A stretch of DNA of 64,000 nucleotides from assembly GCA_958295525.1 (NCBI GenBank), contig OY282355.1:967504-1031503 (forward strand). The letters are read 5' to 3'. How positions within the stretch are numbered: position 1 is the first letter of the stretch; each line of letters opens with the position of its first letter. This document shows, in pieces, positions 57,527 to 64,000 of this stretch. This DNA comes from an uncultured Dehalococcoidia bacterium. GTDB taxonomy: Bacteria > Chloroflexota > Dehalococcoidia > Lucifugimonadales > Australimonadaceae. The translations under genes were made by a program, and so were the position numbers. Below the pieces are notes generated by a model. The model was not told the DNA's origin. It saw nothing but the letters and a program-made list of their open reading frames with translations, and searched no databases.

Positions 57527-57555
57527 ATCGTATCGGGGCGGACGCTCCGGCGCAA
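57527..57555 (-). promoter_or_regulatory. Promoter of the SDR gene
   Basis: On the minus strand TTGCGC (plus 57550-57555), a 17-base spacer and TACGAT (57527-57532), about 46 bases before the ATG. The hexamers and spacing are the same as at 49205-49233. Confidence 0.5.
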
Positions 57556-57583
57556 CGGCGCGCGGCGCGATCCCGCGTTCGCC

Positions 57584-59629
57584 TCACTCCTCGAACCGAA
57601 CCGTCGTCTCCCAAATCTCCCCGTCGCCGCGAATCCATTGCCCTGTTCGGACGCTTGCAATCGGATAGTTGGGCAATGGAACTTGCGCCGCGCACTTGCC
57701 GTCGAACACGGCGCCGAGGAAACGGAAAACGAAGTCTAGGTTGTCGAAGCCGAATTCCCGCCGGTCTTGGGGCAGGTCGCTCTCGCGCTCCGGATCGACG
57801 TGCAGAAAGAATTTCCTCTCGACGTCGGACACGGCGCACGGCTCCTTGACGTAGGTCAGCATGCGCTGATATTTGTCGAGATAAATATCGAAGGCGGCGC
57901 GGGCGTCCGGCTCGCGGGATGCGGCGGAGTCGTAGGCTGCGCGGAGAAGTTCCACCGGTTCGGCCTGCGCGTGAAGGAACAGGATTTCGTTTTCCGGCGT
58001 AAGCAGACGCAACCGCTCATCGCGGTGAGGCAAGATAACGAAGCGCTGTAGAGGCAAGGCGTCGCCTTGGCGCTGGATAAGGCTTCCCGAAAGGGTGAAA
58101 AGCAACGGTCCGATGTGGACCCCAAGAACGGGATCGGGTCTAAACCCTGCTCGGATAGCGACAATGTTCCCACGAGCCGCCTTGCGGATGTTTGTCATAT
58201 CGGAGAATAGCGCTTCTTGGCGCGCAACCGTCTCCGCCGGGCGCGGCGCGAACGCTTGGAAAGCCGAGAGCGCGAAAACGAGCAACGCAAGAGCGGCCGC
58301 GCCCGGAAGAAAGCGAGCCGCTCCCAGCCTGCCCGCTCCTAGCAGAAGCAGCGTGACGAGCGCGAGAGGGATCCCGACGTAATAGAGAGCATCGAAATCA
58401 TGAGTCGGCAGGAATGCATGGTTGCGCATAGGCAATGCCCAGAAGAACCCCGACAGCGCAAGGGCAGCCAGCGGAAGCCTGTGGCGTCTGACGAACAGCA
58501 GGCCGGCGACGGATGCTCCGGCCAAGAGGACACCAGCGGCCACGAGCGGAAGCGGCGGGCTGTTTGGAGGCTCCTCCAGCGAGGCTCCCGGCCAGTCCGC
58601 GATCGCCTCAGGGATACTGGCTCCAGTGACGCGGTAGAATTGACGCGGAAGGAAGAGTCCCCAAGCGCGCGTGGCGCGCGGGCCCACCACGGGGTAGGAC
58701 GCACTATCCGCATCCAAACCGGTGCGTCTGAGCATTGATTGGAAGGTAGGCAATTCGTTCAGAGGGAGTTCCCCGTTGAATGCGTCATATTCGCTGATCA
58801 AGTTGAAAGCGAGGACTGCGGCGCCGAACAGCAGCGCGGCGGCTCCGAGCCTCATGTAACGGCTGCGTATGAGAATCGAAGCGATTCTTCTCCTGGCTGA
58901 ATGGCTAAACCCTGGCGCTGAAGATTCACGGCGCGCTTTCATGGCCGTGATGAGTTCGCCCGCAAAGCCGAAAAGCACGAACGGAGCGATAAGCGCGTAG
59001 ACAGGCCAGTTGATCAGCAGCGCGACGCAGGTTTTGATCAACAATTGGCGGAACCGTCCCTCTTGGACGAACACGGCCATCCCGTGGAACGTCAGCATCA
59101 GGGCGAAGATGGTCATCATAGTTTCAATGTCAATCTTCTTGCTGTAATGCAGAACATAATACGACGAAAAGGCGACGAGCGTCGCGGTGACGGCGATCCA
59201 TTTGTTGGAGGCGATTCGCGCGATAGCGTGATAGGCCAAGAATGCGGCTGCGCTGAGGAACGCCAGCATCAGCATTCGCGCCGCGAAGACTTTCAAGGCG
59301 AGGTCGTCGCCGAAAGGAAGGATGGCCAACTTGATCAGCACGAAGCCGCCGATGGGGAAGCGGTTGTACATCTCGTAGGCCGTTGCGCCGTCGCCGGTCA
59401 GATACGCCCGCAAGAACATTCGGAAATTATGCTGGGGAGAGAGGTTCTCGGCAATCGCCAACTTTCTGCCGCTGTCCCCTTCTAGTTCGGCGTAGAAACT
59501 CTCCCTGTCGCTATTGAGCGCGAACGCCGCCGCCATAGCCAGCGCGAGGAGCGCCATCGGCGTCCAGGCGCGGAACTTCCCCGCCAGCGAAGGAGGGCGA
59601 GGGGGGGACGGGTTGCCTGCCACAGACAT
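57584..59629 (-). CDS. Polytopic membrane protein, possible GT-C-type glycosyltransferase (paralogue B)
   Basis: 681 residues from the ATG at 59629 (AAGGAGG upstream; an in-frame upstream start would run through the promoter). About ten membrane helices are followed by a soluble C-terminal part. The first loop after helix 1 has LNSDRESFYAELEGD and later YNRFPIGGFVLIKL; together with the helix pattern this recalls RgtA/ArnT-like GT-C enzymes that use lipid-linked sugars. That function is tentative. The C-terminal domain (about 130 residues, VKEPCAVSDVERKFFLHV to the end) also occurs twice in the neighbouring paralogue. Its roughly 60% similar partner lies immediately upstream. Confidence 0.75.
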   Translation of the reverse strand: MSVAGNPSPPRPPSLAGKFRAWTPMALLALAMAAAFALNSDRESFYAELEGDSGRKLAIAENLSPQHNFRMFLRAYLTGDGATAYEMYNRFPIGGFVLIKLAILPFGDDLALKVFAARMLMLAFLSAAAFLAYHAIARIASNKWIAVTATLVAFSSYYVLHYSKKIDIETMMTIFALMLTFHGMAVFVQEGRFRQLLIKTCVALLINWPVYALIAPFVLFGFAGELITAMKARRESSAPGFSHSARRRIASILIRSRYMRLGAAALLFGAAVLAFNLISEYDAFNGELPLNELPTFQSMLRRTGLDADSASYPVVGPRATRAWGLFLPRQFYRVTGASIPEAIADWPGASLEEPPNSPPLPLVAAGVLLAGASVAGLLFVRRHRLPLAALALSGFFWALPMRNHAFLPTHDFDALYYVGIPLALVTLLLLGAGRLGAARFLPGAAALALLVFALSAFQAFAPRPAETVARQEALFSDMTNIRKAARGNIVAIRAGFRPDPVLGVHIGPLLFTLSGSLIQRQGDALPLQRFVILPHRDERLRLLTPENEILFLHAQAEPVELLRAAYDSAASREPDARAAFDIYLDKYQRMLTYVKEPCAVSDVERKFFLHVDPERESDLPQDRREFGFDNLDFVFRFLGAVFDGKCAAQVPLPNYPIASVRTGQWIRGDGEIWETTVRFEE

Positions 59630-59675
59630 CGCCTGCCTCCTTGTCGTCTTGAGATTCCGCCTGCTTCCGACGCCT

Positions 59676-59704
59676 ATCTTATCGGGGCGGACGCTCCGGG
59701 GCAA
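59676..59704 (-). promoter_or_regulatory. Promoter of membrane-protein gene B
   Basis: TTGCCC (plus 59699-59704), 17 bases, TAAGAT (59676-59681). It is the duplicated counterpart of the SDR promoter; spacer and leader are nearly identical. Confidence 0.45.
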
Positions 59705-59722
59705 CGGCGCGAGGCGCTTACC

Positions 59723-62122
59723 TTACTCTCCCAACCGGACCACGGCTCCCCATAGTTCGCCCCCGCCCCGCACCCATTGTCCGGTTCGGACGCTGGAAAC
59801 CGCGTACTCCGGCAGCGGAACTTGCGCCGCGCACTTGCCGTCGAACACTGCGCCGCGGAGGCGGAAGTCGAAGTCCAGGTTGTCGAAGCCGAATTCCCGC
59901 CGGTCTTGGGGCAGGTCGTCCACTCGCTCCGGAGCGACGTGCAGGAAGAAAGGGCGCTCGACATCGGACGCCGCGCACGGCTCCTTGACGTAGGTCAGCA
60001 TGCGCTGATCTTTATCGAGATAGATATCGAAGGCGGCGCGAGCGTCCGGCTCGCGGGATGCGGCGGAGTCGAAGGCTGCGCGGTAAGCGTCGGGGTCCAA
60101 CGGGAAGGCCGCATTCCATAGTTCGCCGTCCTCGCCGAACTGTCCTGTTCTGACGCTCCTAATCGCGTAGTCGGGCAGCGGAACCGACGCCGCGCACGCG
60201 CCCTCGATCGAGACGCCCCACAGCGGGAACTCGAAGTCCAGGTTGTCGTAGCCGTGCCGCTTGCGCCAGTCGGGCAAGTCGTCCGCGCTTTCAGGGAAGG
60301 CGTGCAGGAAGAATTCCCTCTCGACGTCGGCGGCGCCGCACGGTCGTTTGAGGTAGACCAGCGCGGAGCCTGAAGGGGAGACGGAGACGTCGTAGACGGA
60401 CCGTGCGGCGGGCTCGTCCGAAGCGCTCGACGCGATGGAATCGAACTGCGCGCGCAGGAGGTCGGCGGGGTCGGCGTCGCCGTAGAGGAACACGATCTTG
60501 TTGCCGGGCGTGAGCGAAGGGGCCGTTTCGCCGCGGTGGGGGATGAGAACGAAGTCATAGCCGTCCGGCGAATCCTCGGCGTATTGCAGGCGGCTTCCGG
60601 CGAGATGGAAGTCTAAGGCTTGGGCGTCTCCGTACAAGAGGTCCCTCGCCTCCATTCTCTGGGCGACAAAAACGTTTTGCTCCCCGGTGATCTTTCTGAT
60701 GGCCGCTAAGTCGGCGAACACCGCTTGCTGGCGGTCGGCTTCCCGTTCGGCTTCGGAGCCTCTCACGATTATCTGGGAAGCCGAGAGCGCGAAGACGACC
60801 AATGCGGCGACGGCCACGCCAGGGAGAACGCGCTCGGCTCCAAACCGGCGCGCTCCGACCAGGAGCAGGGTGACGAGCGTGAGCGGAACGCCGACGTAGT
60901 AGATGGCCTCGAATTGATGGCCGGGGAAGAACGTGTTGTTGCGAACAAGCAGCGTCCAGCAGAAGCCGGACGCCGCCAGCGTTCCGAGGAGAAGCCTGCC
61001 GCGGCGGATGAACAGCAGTCCGGCCAGGGACGCGCCGGCCGCGAGGACTCCGACGATGACGAGCGGGAGGGGCGGGCTGTTCGGGGGCTCCTCCAACCGA
61101 ATTCCAGGCCAGCCTGACAACGCAGGCGAAACGGATCCCGCGACCCGGTAGAATTGCGCGCGCAGGAAATCGCCCCAGGGAAAGCCGCCGTCACCATCGG
61201 ACCCGAAACTCAATTTGCCTGTTATGGAATTGACGGACGGCAACTCGGTCAGCGGCGTCTCGCCGTTCAGCGCGTCGTATTCGCTGATGACGTTGAAAGC
61301 CAAAATCGCCATGCCGAACAGCAGCGCGGTTGCGCCAAGCCTCAGATAGCGGCTCCGCAGCGGAACCAACAGCAGCGCTTTCGTTCCGGCGCGCGTCATT
61401 TCCCGGCGCCGGAACGCTATTGCGTTGACGAGTTCACGCCCGAACCCCAAGGCGATGAAGGGCAGCAGGAATGCGTACACATGCCAGCCGATCAGCAGCG
61501 CGACGCAGGTCTTGATCAACAATTGGCGGAAGCGCCCCTCTTGGACGAATACGACCATCCCGTGGAACGTGAGCATCACGCCGAATAGATCCATCATAAA
61601 TTCGTTGGAGACCTCGTTGTGGTAATAGAGGACGTAGTACGTCGAGAAGGCGGTCAGCGCCGCCGCCGCCGCGATCCATCCGTTGGAGACGACCCGCGCG
61701 ATGGCGTGATACGCCAAGAATGCGGCGGCGGCGAGGAAGGCCAACATCAGCATTCGCGCCGCGAAGACTTTCAAGGCGAGGTCGCCGCCGAAAGGAAGGA
61801 TGGCCAACTTGATCAGCGCGAAGCCGCCGACAGGGAAGCGACTATAGGGCTCGTAGGCCGGCTCGCCGTCTTCTCCGAAGGACAGCCGGGTGAACATACG
61901 GAAGTTATGCTGCGGGGAGAGGTTCGCGGCGATTGAGAGATTCTTCGCAGTGTCGTGCAGAAGAGGCGCATAGTAGCGCTCGCGGTCGCTGTTGAACAGG
62001 AACAATGCCGCCATAGCCAGCGCGAGGAGCGCCATCGGCGTCCAGGCGCGGAACTTTCCCGCCAGCGAGGGAGGGCGCGGGGCGGCGTCCGGGGCGGAGG
62101 GGTCGCCAGGCGAGGCGCGCAT
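59723..62122 (-). CDS. Polytopic membrane protein, possible GT-C-type glycosyltransferase (paralogue A) with doubled C-terminal domain
   Basis: 799 residues, homologous to the 681-residue neighbour through the membrane part (shared AGKFRAWTPMALLALAMAA, NLSPQHNFRMF, FVQEGRFRQLLIKTCVALLI). It is longer because the C-terminal soluble domain is present twice: one copy from KRPCGAADVEREFFLHAF, the second from KEPCAASDVERPFFLHVA. The second copy is closer to paralogue B's domain than to the first copy. Function is uncertain: probably transfer of a sugar from a lipid carrier to a surface polymer. The start at 62122 lacks a clear ribosome site. Confidence 0.72.
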   Translation of the reverse strand: MRASPGDPSAPDAAPRPPSLAGKFRAWTPMALLALAMAALFLFNSDRERYYAPLLHDTAKNLSIAANLSPQHNFRMFTRLSFGEDGEPAYEPYSRFPVGGFALIKLAILPFGGDLALKVFAARMLMLAFLAAAAFLAYHAIARVVSNGWIAAAAALTAFSTYYVLYYHNEVSNEFMMDLFGVMLTFHGMVVFVQEGRFRQLLIKTCVALLIGWHVYAFLLPFIALGFGRELVNAIAFRRREMTRAGTKALLLVPLRSRYLRLGATALLFGMAILAFNVISEYDALNGETPLTELPSVNSITGKLSFGSDGDGGFPWGDFLRAQFYRVAGSVSPALSGWPGIRLEEPPNSPPLPLVIVGVLAAGASLAGLLFIRRGRLLLGTLAASGFCWTLLVRNNTFFPGHQFEAIYYVGVPLTLVTLLLVGARRFGAERVLPGVAVAALVVFALSASQIIVRGSEAEREADRQQAVFADLAAIRKITGEQNVFVAQRMEARDLLYGDAQALDFHLAGSRLQYAEDSPDGYDFVLIPHRGETAPSLTPGNKIVFLYGDADPADLLRAQFDSIASSASDEPAARSVYDVSVSPSGSALVYLKRPCGAADVEREFFLHAFPESADDLPDWRKRHGYDNLDFEFPLWGVSIEGACAASVPLPDYAIRSVRTGQFGEDGELWNAAFPLDPDAYRAAFDSAASREPDARAAFDIYLDKDQRMLTYVKEPCAASDVERPFFLHVAPERVDDLPQDRREFGFDNLDFDFRLRGAVFDGKCAAQVPLPEYAVSSVRTGQWVRGGGELWGAVVRLGE

Positions 62123-62218
62123 CGCCCTAGCGGGGCGCTGCTGTCAGAGCGGGCGCCCGCATCCCCAAGCGCCCCAGCGGAGCGCTGTCGGGGCGGACGC
62201 TGCGGCCCCCGCGGCGCG

Positions 62219-64000
62219 CTACACCGCGCACTCGCCCTCTCCGCGCTCCACCTTGTAGAGGATCGTCTTGCCCCAGTCTATGTAGGAGTCGAGGTTCTCT
62301 TTGTTCAGCGCGCCCACCTCGCGGTATTTGGCCGCGATCTCCTCGAACGGCGCCGTGCCGGAGCGGTCGACGAAGTCGTTGAACGTCTCGCCGTCCCCCC
62401 GGTTGGACCGGTAATGCGAGAGAACGTCGTTGAGGAACGCCGGCGCGCGCTTGGCGGGCACTTTGCTCTTGACGCGGTGGCCAAACCTCGCCGGGTCCTG
62501 GTTCCCGTAGTTGCCCGCGAGAAACACTTCGTAGGCGGGCGCCTGGTTGCCGTCGCCCTTCATCGCCGCGCCGTGGAAGCCGATGTTGGCGATGTGATGC
62601 CGCGAGCATCCGTTGGGGCAGCCGCTCACCTTGACGTGCAGATTCTTGACGAGCGGGTCGTCCGCGCCGTACTCGCGGATGCTCTTCCTCAGCGCCTCCG
62701 CGACGCCCATCGAGGAGGTGATGCCCATCTTGCAACTGTCCGTGCCGGGGCAGGCGACGACGTCGGTGATGGAGTTCGCGCCGTCCTCGGCGAGGCCGAT
62801 GGCCTTGAGTTCCGTCCAAACGTCGTGCAGTCGCCCCTCGGGAACCCAGCGGTAGAGCAGGTTCTGCTCCGTCGTGGCGCGGACGCCGCCCGCGCGCTTC
62901 CGCGCGATCTCCGCGAGAACGGGGAACTGGCGCTCGTAAATGTCGCCGAGCGGCAGCGTCACGTAGACGACGCAGTAGCCCTCCTGCTGCTGCGGCCGGA
63001 CGTTGGACTCGCGCCACGCCAGGAAATCCGGCTCGTCATGGGAGGCGTCCACGGGAACGAGCGGCGGCGGCTGGTCGATCATCTCCGGCGGCAACTCCAT
63101 CCAAGGCGCGGGGTCGAAGTCGGCGTTCGCCCACTCGCCCTCCAGTTCCTTCTCGACTTCGGCGCGGAAGGCTTCGATGCCGACGCGGTCGACGTAAAAC
63201 TTGATGCGGGCGCGCATCCGGTTTTTGCGGAGTTCGTCGGTGCGGTGGAACACCCGGATGGCGGCCTCCGCGACTTTCAGGTACTCGGTGACCGGAACGA
63301 ACTCGTAGAGCGTCCAGGCGAGGCGCGGCATTATGGAGGTGCCGCCGCCGATGCGGATTTCGAAGCCCTTCTCCGGCGGGCTGCCGTCCTCGGGGTCACG
63401 CAGTTTGGGAATGAACGCGAGGTCGTGGATGTCGGCCACCACCTCGTCGTCGCCGCCGCTGGAGAACGACGTCTTCCATTTGCGGGGGAGCGCTTGCGTG
63501 TACTCGTGGCGCAGGAAGTAGCGGGCGTAGGCGGCGAGGTAGGGCGCGACGTAGAAGGGCTCCTCGGGCTTCACGCCGGAGAGCGGGTCGCCCGCGACGT
63601 TTCGCACCGTGTTGCCGCACGCCTCGCGCGTGACCAGCCCGGCGTCGCCGAGGATTCGCATCACGTCGGGGGTGTCGGCGAGCGGGATGAAGTGAATTTG
63701 CATATTCTCCCGCGTCGTGATGTGCCCCTTCTTCAGCGGGGCGTGCTTGGCGACGACCTCGCCGAAAGCGTCGAGTTGGTCCGCGGTGAGCGCGCCGCCG
63801 GGGACCTTGATCCGCATCATCTGGACGTCGGGCTGCCGCTGTCCGTACACGCCCCGCACGAGGCGGTACATAATGAACTGCTCTTCGGTGGGCCACTCGC
63901 CGTTGAGGAAGCGGGTCGCCTCCGTCTCGAAGTCGTCGGCCTCCTCCGGCAGGTAGGGGAGAACGCTCTTGGCGTAGTCGTAGGTTTTCTTTTCCGCCGG
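62219..64000 (-). CDS. Nitrite/sulfite reductase, siroheme-[4Fe-4S] type (5' end cut by window)
   Basis: The frame runs in from base 64000, so the N-terminus is missing; about 593 codons are visible. The [4Fe-4S]/siroheme cysteine motifs are VACPGTDSCKMGITSS (C-x5-C) and VSGCPNGCSRHH (C-x3-C). Earlier family blocks include VPGGALTADQLDAFGEVV, TTRENMQIHFI and REACGNTVRNVAGDP. This is the six-electron reductase family (sulfite reductase or assimilatory ferredoxin-type nitrite reductase, NirA). Sequence alone does not separate the two substrates. No ferredoxin or siroheme synthesis gene is within the window. Confidence 0.92.
   Translation of the reverse strand, partial: PAEKKTYDYAKSVLPYLPEEADDFETEATRFLNGEWPTEEQFIMYRLVRGVYGQRQPDVQMMRIKVPGGALTADQLDAFGEVVAKHAPLKKGHITTRENMQIHFIPLADTPDVMRILGDAGLVTREACGNTVRNVAGDPLSGVKPEEPFYVAPYLAAYARYFLRHEYTQALPRKWKTSFSSGGDDEVVADIHDLAFIPKLRDPEDGSPPEKGFEIRIGGGTSIMPRLAWTLYEFVPVTEYLKVAEAAIRVFHRTDELRKNRMRARIKFYVDRVGIEAFRAEVEKELEGEWANADFDPAPWMELPPEMIDQPPPLVPVDASHDEPDFLAWRESNVRPQQQEGYCVVYVTLPLGDIYERQFPVLAEIARKRAGGVRATTEQNLLYRWVPEGRLHDVWTELKAIGLAEDGANSITDVVACPGTDSCKMGITSSMGVAEALRKSIREYGADDPLVKNLHVKVSGCPNGCSRHHIANIGFHGAAMKGDGNQAPAYEVFLAGNYGNQDPARFGHRVKSKVPAKRAPAFLNDVLSHYRSNRGDGETFNDFVDRSGTAPFEEIAAKYREVGALNKENLDSYIDWGKTILYKVERGEGECAV

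Overview
The window is 64 kb of a GC-rich bacterial chromosome, densely coded on both strands and with no tRNA or rRNA that I could recognise. The gene set (Liv-type transporter, MoaD-MoaE fusion, siroheme reductase, two SDRs, MetE-like and RarA proteins, and a giant single-anchor surface protein with no outer-membrane export partner in view) and the many copies of a GTCATTCCCGCG-type inverted repeat suggest a free-living, probably marine, Chloroflexota (SAR202/Dehalococcoidia-like) genome. That assignment is an inference; no marker gene in the window proves it.

Layout. 1-5.9 kb: a leftward operon of MetE-like protein, MBL-fold hydrolase, SbcD-like phosphoesterase and YhaN/SbcC-like ATPase (cut by the window start), with a terminator, a promoter and a possible small RNA upstream. 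6.2-26.9 kb: one leftward gene of about 6,826 codons for a surface protein built from GLUG, Ig/cadherin-like and Calx-beta-like repeats, with a Pro/Thr stalk and a C-terminal membrane anchor. 27-29 kb: a small membrane protein, a GIY-YIG nuclease, a phosphodiesterase and repeat clusters. 29.2-34.6 kb: uvrA, dapA, a decayed parDE remnant and an RNase D-like gene. 35-39 kb: a methyltransferase-HNH fusion and an orphan phage-type terminase, bracketed and partly filled by repeats. 39.3-43.9 kb: a five-gene operon tldD-tldE-HEAT-Nudix-GNAT. 44.1-46.9 kb: an SDR and a three-gene cassette (possible dual-OB protein plus two DUF488 proteins) joined by stop/start overlaps. 46.9-49.1 kb: a MoaD-MoaE fusion and rarA. 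49.2-49.6 kb: a complete small structured-RNA unit with a 23-codon ORF. 49.8-56 kb: a DUF429 gene and a full branched-chain amino-acid ABC transporter. 56.2-62.1 kb: an unknown small protein, an SDR and two paralogous polytopic membrane proteins that share a duplicated module. 62.2 kb to the end: a nitrite/sulfite reductase cut by the window end.

The signals most worth following are: (1) strong avoidance of CATG, visible as Met codons almost never preceded by a C-ending codon; (2) the coupled DUF488 cassette; (3) the structured RNA/micro-ORF unit at 49.2-49.6 kb; (4) the methyltransferase-HNH fusion beside a terminase whose C-terminus is encoded by mobile repeats; and (5) the giant repetitive surface protein with recent internal duplications.
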